A stretch of DNA of 16,305 nt from an uncultured Christensenellaceae bacterium (lineage in GTDB: Bacteria; Bacillota; Clostridia; Christensenellales; UBA1242): the NCBI GenBank assembly GCA_949902685.1, contig CATLDS010000002.1:1-16305 (forward strand), read 5' to 3'. The notes below the pieces were generated by a model. The model searched no databases. It saw only the letters and a list, made by a program, of their open reading frames with translations, and was not told the DNA's origin. Made by a program: the position numbers and the translations under genes. Below, piece by piece: positions 1-7,988 of this stretch (the first letter of the stretch is position 1; every line of letters begins with the position of its first letter).

Positions 1-552
1 CCATTGAACCCAAGAGATGTATTGCGTACAAGTGGTGTAAAGGCAGTTCAAGAATACTTGCTTAACGAAGTTCTTGAAGTGTACAAGTCACAGGCTGTGT
101 CAATCAATGCTAAACACCTTGAGATAATTATAAAACAGATGTTGAGAAAAGTTAAGATTGAGAACTCTGGTGATACAGACTTGTTACCGGGCGATACAGT
201 AGATATACGTATTTACGAAGAAGCTAACTTAAAAGCATTACAAGAAGGCGGTGTGCCTGCTACTGCTAAACGTGAGTTGCAAGGTATTACTAAAGCATCG
301 CTTACTACTGAGAGCTTCTTGTCTGCAGCTTCATTCCAAGAGTCAAGCAATGTGTTGACGGAGGCTGCGCTTAAGGGTAAGGTTGACAGACTTCAAGGTC
401 TTAAAGAGAATATCATAATCGGTAAGATGATACCTGCTGGTACAGGTGCTCCGTATTATAGAAACATTCTTCCTAAGCAAGTCAAAGATGATACTCAAAC
501 TTTTGCTAATCAAGATGTTGATATTAAATTTGAAGATATTGAAGAAGAATAA
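1..552 (+). CDS. rpoC: DNA-directed RNA polymerase beta' subunit, C-terminal part (partial)
   Basis: This is the last 183 residues of the beta' subunit of RNA polymerase, the core enzyme that transcribes all genes. The frame is open to the left edge, so the start lies outside the window and the Leu codon at 4-6 (TTG) is internal. The sequence carries the conserved end of RpoC: the stretch around [16 protein letters not shown], then [20 protein letters not shown], and then [20 protein letters not shown] followed by [10 protein letters not shown]. These belong to the bridge and trigger-loop-proximal C-terminal domain (RpoB/RpoC Rpb1 domain 5). The acidic end (FEDIEEE) is common in Bacillota. 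The gene is closed by an intrinsic terminator directly after the stop, so the rpoBC transcript very likely ends here. Identification is firm. Confidence 0.98.
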   Translation, partial: PLNPRDVLRTSGVKAVQEYLLNEVLEVYKSQAVSINAKHLEIIIKQMLRKVKIENSGDTDLLPGDTVDIRIYEEANLKALQEGGVPATAKRELQGITKASLTTESFLSAASFQESSNVLTEAALKGKVDRLQGLKENIIIGKMIPAGTGAPYYRNILPKQVKDDTQTFANQDVDIKFEDIEEE

Positions 553-555
553 GAT

Positions 556-588
556 AAAAAAGTCTCCAATTTATTTTGGAGATTTTTT
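556..588 (+). terminator. intrinsic terminator of rpoC
   Basis: TCTCCAA (563-569) pairs with TTGGAGA (576-582), with an A-run before it and six T after it (583-588). It lies 4-36 bases past the rpoC stop. The A-run/T-run symmetry means it could also work in the other direction, but no minus-strand gene arrives here. Confidence 0.9.
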
Positions 589-710
589 ATTTTTATTAGT
601 TAAAAAAATTAAAAATAATTTTCAACAAAAATACTCGATAAATTGAAAAAAATACTATAAAATAGATGATTTTTGACTGTTAAAAAATATTAAAGAATTT
701 AGCCAAAAAC

Positions 711-730
711 TATTTACAAATTAGTAAATA
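711..730. promoter_or_regulatory. 20-bp dyad over the -35 of the 104-aa gene, possible operator
   Basis: TATTTAC (711-717) and GTAAATA (724-730) are perfect inverted arms around a 6-base centre. The two innermost base pairs of the centre also match, so 18 of 20 bases are symmetric. The dyad covers the -35 hexamer (713-718) and the first part of the spacer, where a bound repressor would block polymerase. Arms this short and AT-rich do arise by chance, and no regulator is identified. Confidence 0.4.
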
Positions 731-741
731 TGTGTTAGTAT
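713..741 (+). promoter_or_regulatory. sigma-A-type promoter of the 104-aa gene
   Basis: TTTACA (713-718), a 17-bp spacer, then TAGTAT (736-741) preceded by TGT, an extended -10. Transcription would start near 748, leaving a leader of about 18 bases that contains the SD AGGAGGA. That start point excludes the in-frame ATG at 742 as the translation start. Confidence 0.75.
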
Positions 742-765
742 ATGGTCATAAATATAGGAGGACAT

Positions 766-1080
766 ATGATAAAACAAGAGAAAAGAAAAGTAACTCCAAA
801 TGATGCGAAACTTGCTAAGACTACATTTGCTTTTGAGAAAAATTTGATTGCTTTGACTATGGAGGCTCATCAGCCCAAGGCAGATACTGAAGTGGTAAAA
901 CATGATGATTTAATTAAGTATTTTATTACTCGTAAACAAAATTATTTACAGAAATTAAATAAGTGCAGTTCACTTGTTGGTAGTAGAAAGAAACCCGACG
1001 CACAGGCATCAATTTCTAAGTATACAGCTAAACACCTTACAATTCGTACACAAGAGAATGATTTACAGAGTTCATTATAA
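766..1080 (+). CDS. orphan 104-aa protein of unknown function
   Basis: I do not recognise a family. The start at 766 is chosen because AGGAGGA (756-762) stands four bases upstream and the predicted transcript begins near 748. The longer in-frame ATG at 742 would fall inside the promoter. The product is small, soluble and basic in its first 30 residues (MIKQEKRKVTPNDAKLAK). It has a predicted helical middle (VVKHDDLIKYFITRKQNYLQKLN) and a polar tail, a single Cys, no signal peptide and no membrane segment. The gene is a complete monocistronic unit between rpoC and the HicB-like gene, with its own extended -10 promoter, a dyad over the -35 and a strong terminator. A strong SD and full set of signals make it a likely real gene. 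Nucleic-acid binding would suit the basic N-terminus but is only a guess. Confidence 0.75.
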   Translation: MIKQEKRKVTPNDAKLAKTTFAFEKNLIALTMEAHQPKADTEVVKHDDLIKYFITRKQNYLQKLNKCSSLVGSRKKPDAQASISKYTAKHLTIRTQENDLQSSL

Positions 1081-1106
1081 GTCTCGCTTCATGCGAGGCT
1101 TTTTTT
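1081..1106 (+). terminator. intrinsic terminator of the 104-aa gene
   Basis: GTCTCGC (1081-1087) pairs with GCGAGGC (1093-1099), including one T-G wobble, around the loop TTCAT, followed by seven T (1100-1106). It begins on the base after the TAA stop. Confidence 0.93.
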
Positions 1107-1151
1107 GTAATTTTTAAACTTAGTAAAAATTGAATTTGTAATAAAATTTGT

Positions 1152-1180
1152 TTTACTTACATAAAAAATTATGATAAAAT
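1152..1180 (+). promoter_or_regulatory. sigma-A-type promoter of the HicB-like unit
   Basis: TTTACT (1152-1157), 17-bp spacer, TAAAAT (1175-1180) preceded by TGA (extended -10). The transcript would begin near 1187 and has a purine-rich leader (AAGGGAAAGGGAAGGA) acting as the SD for the gene at 1216. Confidence 0.75.
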
Positions 1181-1190
1181 AAATTTATCA
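1172..1190. promoter_or_regulatory. 19-bp dyad over the -10 and start site, possible operator
   Basis: TGATAAA (1172-1178) and TTTATCA (1184-1190) are perfect inverted arms around five bases. The left arm includes the TGn and most of the -10; the right arm covers the predicted start point. The position is classic for an autoregulated toxin-antitoxin-like unit. The HicB-like product shows no obvious DNA-binding tail, so the binder is unknown. A chance dyad in AT-rich DNA cannot be excluded. Confidence 0.4.
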
Positions 1191-1215
1191 AAACAAGGGA
1201 AAGGGAAGGAAACAA

Positions 1216-1485
1216 ATGAAAGATTTAGTTTATCCAGCAGTAGTTTATAAGGATGATGAGAAAGGTACTAATACAGGTTGGTATACTATCTCTATACAAG
1301 ATTTGGGTATTGTCACCGAGGGCGAAACAGTAGTAGATGCTTTCATCAAAGCAAAAGAATATCTATGTGCAATGGTGGATTGTGCTATAAAGTTTGATTG
1401 TGATATAGAGGCACCTAGTGACTTTGAGAAAATCTATAAGGCTAATAAGAAGAATATCGTTCTGCTGATAGACGCTTTGTCTTAA
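1216..1485 (+). CDS. HicB-like (partial RNase H fold) small protein
   Basis: The 89 residues match the pattern of the HicB-like antitoxin domain. There is an N-terminal strand YPAVVYKDDE, a turn with GWYTISIQDLGIVTEGETV (compare the family pattern of a strand ending in 'PDLPGCxTxGDT'), then the amphipathic helix VVDAFIKAKEYLCAMVDCAIK. A short tail with APSDFEKI and a final strand (NIVLLIDAL) resembles clostridial HicB-like proteins. In HicBA systems this fold masks the HicA mRNA interferase. Here there is no HicA (a 60-aa dsRBD-like protein with a catalytic His) upstream or downstream, and no HTH or ribbon-helix-helix tail. The start is supported by AAGGGAAGGA just upstream. It is followed after 10 bases by the 175-aa gene, with which it shares a promoter and terminator. 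The fold call is good; an antitoxin role is not shown. Confidence 0.75.
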   Translation: MKDLVYPAVVYKDDEKGTNTGWYTISIQDLGIVTEGETVVDAFIKAKEYLCAMVDCAIKFDCDIEAPSDFEKIYKANKKNIVLLIDALS

Positions 1486-1495
1486 GGTATAGCTT

Positions 1496-2023
1496 ATGAC
1501 TAAAGTAAATGTACAGAATTGGGGTCAGTTAGATTTTTTGATAAATAATTTTTACGAGATTGTGGAATATAAGCGTGGTCGTGGAGTGTATGGTGATCGA
1601 GTAATATTGAAACGTTCTAAACGCGCTGAGGCTATCATTGGAGAGCCAGATAGGTTATACGAGTTCTATTACATGGACGCCAATGCAGTAAAAGAATTGC
1701 CACGTACAGTTCTAGAAAAAATTAAAATTATGGCGAGATTAGTAGTGTCTCCAGAGAATATGAATATTCTATGTGAGTTTGATGGCTCGAATGGTGTAGA
1801 ACCGAGCGAGTGGGCATTAGAGACAAAAAAAGAACTTATAGATGCTGGAACACTTGACTTCGTGAAACTCAATCAAATTCTTATCAATAGATATAAATTA
1901 TTAGATAGCAATTTCCTTGCTAGACTGAAAAAACATAGAGAAAAACAATACTTTCTATCTAGCAGTCCAACATTTAATTTTGTTACCAAAGAATATGCTG
2001 ACGAACAGTTATCGTTGTTATAA
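1496..2023 (+). CDS. unrecognised 175-aa protein paired with the HicB-like gene
   Basis: I cannot assign a family. The gene starts 10 bases after the HicB-like stop, with only AAGG (1484-1487, overlapping that stop) as SD, so its translation may be coupled to the upstream gene. The product is soluble and mixed-charge. Residues 1-70 look alpha/beta (WGQLDFLINNFYEIVEYKRG, then ILKRSKRAEAIIGEPDRLYE). A middle segment includes VLEKIKIMARLVVSPENMNI. A C-terminal helical part (ALETKKELIDAGTLDFVK, then a basic helix with RLKKHREKQ) ends in a polar tail. There is no signal peptide, membrane helix or visible catalytic motif. Gene order (HicB-like first, larger partner second, shared terminator) suggests a functional pair, for example an antitoxin-like protein and its target, but nothing in the sequence proves that. 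Confidence 0.7.
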   Translation: MTKVNVQNWGQLDFLINNFYEIVEYKRGRGVYGDRVILKRSKRAEAIIGEPDRLYEFYYMDANAVKELPRTVLEKIKIMARLVVSPENMNILCEFDGSNGVEPSEWALETKKELIDAGTLDFVKLNQILINRYKLLDSNFLARLKKHREKQYFLSSSPTFNFVTKEYADEQLSLL

Positions 2024-2049
2024 TTATGCTTTCGGGCATAATTTTTTTT
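2022..2049 (+). terminator. intrinsic terminator of the HicB-like/175-aa unit
   Basis: AATTATGC (2022-2029) pairs with GCATAATT (2036-2043) around a TTCG tetraloop closed by a T-G pair, followed by T to 2049. The last two bases of the TAA stop are the first two bases of the stem. Confidence 0.9.
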
Positions 2050-2163
2050 ACTAGGTACACTAACTCGTAACAATTCGACTTTTGTCGTACTTTTTCTCAT
2101 AATAAAATAGATAATTTACCTTAAACTAATTGTGTAAACTTTACAATTTGACAGCAATTTTAA

Positions 2164-2192
2164 TTGACAAAATTCTTGATATTTATTAAAAT
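2164..2192 (+). promoter_or_regulatory. promoter of the surface protein gene
   Basis: TTGACA (2164-2169, perfect -35), 17-bp spacer, TAAAAT (2187-2192). A second TTGACA lies 16 bases upstream (2148-2153) but has no matching -10 at normal distance. The transcript would begin near 2199, giving a leader of about 25 bases with SD AGGAGA (2213-2218). Confidence 0.8.
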
Positions 2193-2200
2193 AATCAAGA
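2174..2200. promoter_or_regulatory. dyad flanking the -10 of the surface protein promoter, possible operator
   Basis: TCTTGAT (2174-2180) and ATCAAGA (2194-2200) are perfect 7-bp inverted arms separated by 13 bases. The -10 lies between the arms, one arm is in the spacer and the other at the start point. Of the 13 central bases, those at 2183/2191, 2184/2190 and 2186/2188 are also complementary. This geometry fits a homodimeric repressor site contacting two successive major grooves on one face. Confidence 0.45.
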
Positions 2201-2223
2201 CTAATATTTAATAGGAGACAGTA

Positions 2224-5200
2224 ATGAAATCAATCAAAAAAATATTTAGAGTTATTTTCTGTTTTATGGCATTCGCTTTTGCTAGTTTAGTGTTTGCTAT
2301 TAACCCTACAGAGAAGACATACGCCGCTGTTACAGTTGCTCAAGGTAATTACCAGAAGGCCATCAGCGCAATCAAAATGCCTACTAAAGTAGACGCGTCT
2401 AAACCAGGCTCTGAGTTTAGAATTCCGCTTCTTAATACCTCATTTACAGGCAATACAGACTATTCTATTAAGGTGATAGACCCAGCTGGTCAGTCTCACA
2501 CTTACAATAGTCTTACAGGTGCTAGTGAGAATTCTCAGGGATATTTCAATGATGAGCATAAAGACCAGAAATATATCACTGTAGTTCCACTTAATGATGG
2601 ACTTTATGATATCATTTATATCATTAATGAGGGTGCAGATAAGTTCTATTCAAACAAGTATACTGTTAAAGTGACTAATGTATCTTATGAGTTGGATTTC
2701 ACATCTCAAGCAGATGAGAATAAGGGTGAGAAAGTCGTCCTTCCTAGTGCAGTGAAGACAGGTAGTGATAAGATTAAATTACCTATAGCTTATGCTAAGA
2801 ATACTGCAACTGAAGAAGTTTTGACTAACAAGATTTATCCAGTAGTTCGTAAGAATAACATTACAGAATTGGATGTAGATGGAGAGAATAGTCCACTTAC
2901 TATGGGTGAAGACGGATATTATTATCTTAACCCTACAGATAGCGCTACTTATACAATAGAGTATTTCTATAATCAGGGTAGCAATCCTCCTAAAGTAACT
3001 TATGAGATTGAAGTTAAAGATGACTTTGAAGCACCTACAGAGCTTAATATTACTAAACCTACTCTTCCATCAGTTCAACTAGGACAAAAAGAGATTGAGT
3101 TACCTAAATTGACAGTAGGCGACAACATAAGTGATAATGCTGATTACAATTCTACAATTACTATAACTAAAAAAGGTAATACAAACATCACTAAGACTCT
3201 TCCAATCAACACTTATGAATTTAATATGACTAAAGAGTTCTTTGGTGTAGATAATTATGCTAGTATGGTAGGCGATTATAAGATTACTTATAAGATAGAG
3301 ACAGCATACCTCACTAGAGAAGTGTCTTATACTTTAAAGTATGTTACAGATAGTACAGCGCCAAAAGTATATATGGCATATGACTATGACGTTGATGAAA
3401 CTACTAAACAACCACTAGGTAAGGTCAACACTGATTATTCTGTTGATTTTAAAGCAAACTATGGTTACAACGAGTTGGTATTCCCAGCAATCTATGCTGA
3501 AGATAGTGTCACTGATTACAAAGATTTCACATTCGTTCGTTATATTCAAAAAGTTAATACATCACAAATATATTATCTTGATAATATAAGAATGGAGAAT
3601 GGTCAGTTAATTACTGTTACTGATAAAGACGCAGGTTATAACTTTGCAGCGAAAGAAGAGGGTAATACTGTAGGTCAATGGAATAAAGCTGTTACATTCA
3701 AATTCAAGGACGGTGAGTTGTCTAATGAAAATAAAGATGATTTTGCTGGTGAATATACACTTGGATACTATGTATTCGCTAATACTGTTGGTAAGCAAGA
3801 GAATTATGTTTACGAGACAGGAACTACACGTTATAGATTTAAGATTGTAAATGCTACTGAAGCTGTAGGTTCTCCTGATGTTAAGGTGACAGAGCCTAAG
3901 ATTAATATCAATAATTTAAAGAACAATTCAAGTATCGGCTCAGATGACGAATTGACAGTTAATGTAACATCAACAGACGATGCAGATACTAGATTGAAGA
4001 ATGCTGTATATAAATTCTATGGCACTAATGCTAGTTTGAAGACTGATGTAATTGACGCTCTTACTAGGTTGATTACAGATTATGATGGTAATGTTACTAC
4101 AGACAGGAAGAGTAACGTGTTAGATTCACAGGCTTTCCTAGACGAAATGTTATCTAAATCATACACTGCATTTACTAGATTAGGTATCAATGAGGACAAT
4201 GAGGATGAATTTGATTTAGTCCTTAATGATTTTGAAAGTAATTCTACTGCTACAGAGGTTACTGTACTTGCTATTACTATCAATGATTTTGGTAATGTAG
4301 CAATTGATACAAGAGTATTAAAAATTAAAAATTTAACAGATGATGAAGCTCCAGTTTACACTAACATTACATTCGATGATGCTCATGATTGGAGTAATTC
4401 GGTTAAAACTTATACACTAGGTGACGATGTATTGCTACCTACAGTCAGCTTTAAGGATGATATTGACGAATCTTTAGCTAAGAATGTGGTTTATTACATT
4501 GACACTCCAGAGAGTGATGACATAGGTATTCAATATCTATCTCCATCTAAACAATTTGAAGGCAACACTATTATTGGTGGTAATATCAAAGCTAGCAAGG
4601 CTGGTAAGTACTATGTGGTTTATACTGCTACAGACGATGCTGGTAATACTACATCTGTATACTTCACATTCGTTGTAGAGGGCGTTAAAGAGAATATCTT
4701 AACTGTAGATGTAACAGGTGAAGGAGTATCTAAGTCTGGACAAACAGTTAATGCTACATTAGGTAAATCAGTGAAATTTACTCCTACAGTGGCAGATACT
4801 GATCTCAATGAGATCGCAGATGCAGATATCAAGTATTCTGTTGATGACAATGGTATGAATTTACACTGGGAAGCTGATGGTGAGGATGAATATTCATTAG
4901 TATTTACTGATGCTGGTAGTTATACAGTTACCTTTACAGCAATGGATGGCGAGAAAGAATTAAAGAAAGTAATCTTCGTTAATGTTACACGTCCAGAACT
5001 TAAATGGGATAAGACTCCTACCGTTCAGCAGTATGCTAAGAAAGGTGAAGTAGTTAACCTTGAGATGTTCAGCGCTAGAGAAGGCGAAGATGGTGATAAA
5101 GCTAAAGTTACAGTTCAGGTAACTAAACCTAATGGTAATGTAATGGCTGATGAAGAGGTTAAGTTAGTTACTATTGGTGAAGGTGCTGATGCTCGTCAAG

Positions 5201-6000
5201 TATGGCAATTCACTACTGATGAGAAGGCAAACGGAACTTATAAAGTAGTTTACACTGCTAAGACTGCTAATTCTACAATTTCTACATCTGCTTACTCTAT
5301 TAGAGTAGGAGATAATGTTAAACCTACAATTTCTATCAAGTATGAGAAAGAATTAAAGCAAAATATCACTTATACGGGTAAAGATATCGAGTACAAGATT
5401 GAGTTACAGAGATACAATAATTCAGAGGCTAAGGAAGAAATTAATAAAACTAGACATTTAATTATCAGCGTTGTTTCTGGTGACAAGACTATATACAAAT
5501 ATAATCTTGGTCTAGAGATTACAGATATGGATGATACTGGTAGTACAAGTACTATGAGTTGGTCTAGACTTAATGTTGAGTTGACTGGAGATAGCAGCGT
5601 ATTGAAGAAGAGTGATGAGAGTACAGACAATCTCACTATATACACTATCTCAGGTAAAGGTGAGTTCACATTAAAATTATCTATCGCAGATACCAATACT
5701 AATACTCAAGAAAAAGTTATCAAATTCAAAGTAGTAGAGAAGACTGAGGTTAAGGAAGAGAATGATATAGCAGTAGGTGTTGCACTTATCATTGTGTCAT
5801 TGGTTGTTCTAGCTGGCGTTATCTTAGCATTCGCTCTAACTGGTAAGAAGAGTTCATCTCCTAAGAATAAGAAGAGCAAAAAAGATAATGTTAAAAAAGT
5901 AGAAGAGACTAAAGTAGAAGAGAATAACGAAGTAACTGAAGAAGTTATAGTTGAGGAAGACAATACTGACTCTACTGACAATACTACTGAAAATGAATAA
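2224..6000 (+). CDS. secreted Ig-like-repeat surface protein with C-terminal membrane anchor
   Basis: A 1258-residue exported protein. Residues 1-35 form a Sec signal peptide: basic start MKSIKK, hydrophobic core, then a likely cut after TYAA. The body is beta-rich with bacterial Ig-like repeats. The recurring strand pattern G/A-x-Y-x-[VI]-x-[YF] appears near residues 126, 241, 350, 509, 794, 898 and 1004; the clearest is GKYYVVYTATDDAGN (794-808), the hallmark of Big/HYR-type domains. Repeat openings such as 'LPxxxxxD' and linkers such as DDEAPVY (706-712) and DSTAPKVYM recur. Apart from one Cys in the signal peptide there is no cysteine. A membrane helix lies at about 1183-1205, followed by a Lys-rich stop-transfer stretch and an acidic tail (cytoplasmic, about 50 residues). 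No LPXTG, lipobox or SLH motif is present. The start is fixed by AGGAGA five bases upstream. Likely an adhesin or cell-surface stalk; the ligand is unknown. Confidence 0.9.
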   Translation: MKSIKKIFRVIFCFMAFAFASLVFAINPTEKTYAAVTVAQGNYQKAISAIKMPTKVDASKPGSEFRIPLLNTSFTGNTDYSIKVIDPAGQSHTYNSLTGASENSQGYFNDEHKDQKYITVVPLNDGLYDIIYIINEGADKFYSNKYTVKVTNVSYELDFTSQADENKGEKVVLPSAVKTGSDKIKLPIAYAKNTATEEVLTNKIYPVVRKNNITELDVDGENSPLTMGEDGYYYLNPTDSATYTIEYFYNQGSNPPKVTYEIEVKDDFEAPTELNITKPTLPSVQLGQKEIELPKLTVGDNISDNADYNSTITITKKGNTNITKTLPINTYEFNMTKEFFGVDNYASMVGDYKITYKIETAYLTREVSYTLKYVTDSTAPKVYMAYDYDVDETTKQPLGKVNTDYSVDFKANYGYNELVFPAIYAEDSVTDYKDFTFVRYIQKVNTSQIYYLDNIRMENGQLITVTDKDAGYNFAAKEEGNTVGQWNKAVTFKFKDGELSNENKDDFAGEYTLGYYVFANTVGKQENYVYETGTTRYRFKIVNATEAVGSPDVKVTEPKININNLKNNSSIGSDDELTVNVTSTDDADTRLKNAVYKFYGTNASLKTDVIDALTRLITDYDGNVTTDRKSNVLDSQAFLDEMLSKSYTAFTRLGINEDNEDEFDLVLNDFESNSTATEVTVLAITINDFGNVAIDTRVLKIKNLTDDEAPVYTNITFDDAHDWSNSVKTYTLGDDVLLPTVSFKDDIDESLAKNVVYYIDTPESDDIGIQYLSPSKQFEGNTIIGGNIKASKAGKYYVVYTATDDAGNTTSVYFTFVVEGVKENILTVDVTGEGVSKSGQTVNATLGKSVKFTPTVADTDLNEIADADIKYSVDDNGMNLHWEADGEDEYSLVFTDAGSYTVTFTAMDGEKELKKVIFVNVTRPELKWDKTPTVQQYAKKGEVVNLEMFSAREGEDGDKAKVTVQVTKPNGNVMADEEVKLVTIGEGADARQVWQFTTDEKANGTYKVVYTAKTANSTISTSAYSIRVGDNVKPTISIKYEKELKQNITYTGKDIEYKIELQRYNNSEAKEEINKTRHLIISVVSGDKTIYKYNLGLEITDMDDTGSTSTMSWSRLNVELTGDSSVLKKSDESTDNLTIYTISGKGEFTLKLSIADTNTNTQEKVIKFKVVEKTEVKEENDIAVGVALIIVSLVVLAGVILAFALTGKKSSSPKNKKSKKDNVKKVEETKVEENNEVTEEVIVEEDNTDSTDNTTENE

Positions 6001-6002
6001 TA

Positions 6003-6030
6003 AAAAAGCACTAGTTATCTAGTGCTTTTT
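6003..6030. terminator. bidirectional terminator between the surface protein gene and uvrB
   Basis: AAAAAGCACTAG (6003-6014) pairs perfectly over 12 bp with CTAGTGCTTTTT (6019-6030) around the loop TTAT. The A-run and T-run on both sides serve both strands. On the minus strand the uvrB stop codon (6031-6029) overlaps the first bases of the stem. Confidence 0.95.
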
Positions 6031-7984
6031 ATTTTAATTTTCGTCTAAGTTTTGCTATCTCTTCACGCAAATTTATCGCAGTCTCAAAGTCTAATTGAGA
6101 TGCAGCGGTGGACATCATTCCTTTCAACTGTTCTATCTTTTTCATAATATCATTTTTAGTCATCTTGCTATCATCGTTGTCCATACGAATTTTTAGTGAG
6201 TCGACTATGGCTTTCTTAATAGTGACAGGTTTGACGTTGTGTTCTGTATTGTATTTTTGCTGTTTTTCTCTACGTCTATTGGTTTCATCTATAGCTTGTT
6301 GCATACTATCTGTTATGCGGTCAGCATACATTATGACTCTACTCTCACTGTTACGTGCGGCTCGTCCAATAATCTGTATTAGAGAGGTGGCACTACGTAA
6401 GAAGCCTTCTTTGTCAGCATCAAGTATTGCTACTAGCGTGACTTCAGGTAAATCTAGTCCTTCACGTAATAAATTAATACCGATAAGTACGTCAAATTCG
6501 TCCGCTCTAAGTTCGTTTATTATTTTCACACGCTCTAGTGTATCAATATCACTGTGTAGATATTTTACTCGTATGCCATTTTCACCGAAATATGCACATA
6601 AATCTTCTGCCATTTTTTTAGTTAAAGTTGTAACAAGCACTTTACCATGTTTTGAAATATTCTTGTTGATTTCATCATACAGATTATCTACTTGACCACT
6701 GCTAGGACGAACGTCAATCTCTGGATCTAATAAATACGTTGGACGGATTACTTGTTCTACTACGTTACCAGCAAGGGATAGTTCATATTCGTTAGGTGTA
6801 GCAGATACATAGATTGCTTGTCCAATTCTATGATTGAATTCTTCAAAATTAAGAGGTCTATTGTCAAATGCGCTTGGCAATCTAAATCCATAATCAACTA
6901 AGCTGGTCTTTCTCGCGCGGTCACCATTATACATTCCTCGCACTTGAGGTAGGGTAATGTGGCTCTCGTCTACAAATAATAAGAAACCTTGTGGGAAATA
7001 ATCAAGTAGAGTATATGGAGGCTCACCCGGACTCCTACCATCAAAGTATCTAGAGTAATTTTCAATACCAGAGCAGTAACCCATCTCTTGCATCATCTCT
7101 AGGTCATAATTTGTTCGTTCTTTAATTCTTTGCGCTTCTATATATTTACTTTGTTTAGTGAAAAATTCTTCTCTTTCTTTTGCGTCTGTACGAATTTTAC
7201 TTAGAGCGGAATTAAGTTTCTCACTTCCTACAGCGTAGTGGCTCGCTGGGAATATTGCTACGTGCTTAAGTTTATTCAGTACTCTACCTGTAACTACCTC
7301 AAATTCGCTGATTTGTTCTATCTCATCATCAAAGAATTCAACGCGTATTGCACGTTCACTGCTATCGGCTGGGAATATGTCAACTACATCTCCGCGGGCA
7401 CGGAAAGTTGCACGTGCGAAATCAACCTCATTGCGTTCATACTGTATGCTAATGAGACGTTTAATTAGTTCTTCACGTGTAAACTTCTCTCCAGCACGTA
7501 GAGAGATTTGAAGGTTATAGTACTCTTCAGGTGCTCCTAATCCATAAATACATGATACTGATGCTACTACTATTGTGTCACTTCGTTCTAATAAACTTGC
7601 TGTGGCGCTGTGACGCAATTTATCAATTTCATCGTTAACACTCATATCTTTTTCGATGTAAGTGTCACTTGAGACAATGTATGCCTCTGGTTGATAATAA
7701 TCGTAGTAAGAAACAAAAAATTCGACCCTATTGTTCGGGAAAAATTCTCTAAACTCGTTACATAATTGCGCTGCTAATGTTTTATTGTGAGCAAGTATTA
7801 GAGTAGGGCGGTTTACTTGTGCTATTACATTAGCCATTGTGAAAGTTTTTCCGCTACCTGTTACACCTTTTAATACTTGCGTAGTCAATCCATCATTAAT
7901 ACCCTCTACTAGAACTTTAATGGCTTCAGGTTGGTCACCTGTAGGAGCATATTTAGATACCAATTCAAATTTGCGATATTCCAT
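6029..7984 (-). CDS. uvrB: excinuclease ABC subunit B (UvrB)
   Basis: UvrB is the damage-verifying helicase of nucleotide excision repair: UvrA loads it at lesions and it recruits UvrC for incision. At 651 residues it is full length. Visible parts in order: the family opening [17 protein letters not shown]; Walker A GVTGSGKT (40-47); the damage-probing beta-hairpin [12 protein letters not shown] (91-102); the DESH Walker B (339-342); and motif VI GRAARNS. The C-terminal UVR domain for UvrC contact is at about 616-651 ([19 protein letters not shown]). The start follows a weak SD (TTTAGGT, about nine bases away) and lies four bases after the stop of the small winged-helix gene, so translational coupling is likely. 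It is the last gene of the minus-strand run pepF, two small membrane proteins, uvrB. No clear LexA-type box is seen nearby. Confidence 0.98.
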   Translation of the reverse strand: MEYRKFELVSKYAPTGDQPEAIKVLVEGINDGLTTQVLKGVTGSGKTFTMANVIAQVNRPTLILAHNKTLAAQLCNEFREFFPNNRVEFFVSYYDYYQPEAYIVSSDTYIEKDMSVNDEIDKLRHSATASLLERSDTIVVASVSCIYGLGAPEEYYNLQISLRAGEKFTREELIKRLISIQYERNEVDFARATFRARGDVVDIFPADSSERAIRVEFFDDEIEQISEFEVVTGRVLNKLKHVAIFPASHYAVGSEKLNSALSKIRTDAKEREEFFTKQSKYIEAQRIKERTNYDLEMMQEMGYCSGIENYSRYFDGRSPGEPPYTLLDYFPQGFLLFVDESHITLPQVRGMYNGDRARKTSLVDYGFRLPSAFDNRPLNFEEFNHRIGQAIYVSATPNEYELSLAGNVVEQVIRPTYLLDPEIDVRPSSGQVDNLYDEINKNISKHGKVLVTTLTKKMAEDLCAYFGENGIRVKYLHSDIDTLERVKIINELRADEFDVLIGINLLREGLDLPEVTLVAILDADKEGFLRSATSLIQIIGRAARNSESRVIMYADRITDSMQQAIDETNRRREKQQKYNTEHNVKPVTIKKAIVDSLKIRMDNDDSKMTKNDIMKKIEQLKGMMSTAASQLDFETAINLREEIAKLRRKLK

Positions 7985-7988
7985 ATTA

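Noticed and set aside
742..765. Longer N-terminus (MVINIGGH) for the 104-aa gene
   Set aside because: The ATG at 742 follows directly on the -10 and precedes the predicted transcript start; AGGAGGA clearly serves the ATG at 766.
1486..2023. HicA toxin as partner of the HicB-like gene
   Set aside because: The neighbour is 175 aa and lacks the short double-stranded RNA-binding fold and catalytic His motif of HicA.
2076..2087. Second terminator (CGAC-TTTT-GTCG) after the 175-aa gene
   Set aside because: The stem is only four base pairs and a full terminator already lies at 2022-2049.
2224..2340. Lipoprotein signal in the surface protein
   Set aside because: The single Cys (residue 13) is inside the hydrophobic core, too early and without a lipobox; an ordinary signal peptide cut near residue 35 fits better.
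5764..6000. LPXTG sortase signal at the end of the surface protein
   Set aside because: No LPXTG or close variant precedes the helix, and the tail after it is about 50 residues, far too long for a sorting signal.
6108..6695. 195-codon plus-strand reading frame
   Set aside because: It lies opposite the uvrB coding strand, has no SD and shows no recognisable domain; a shadow of uvrB.
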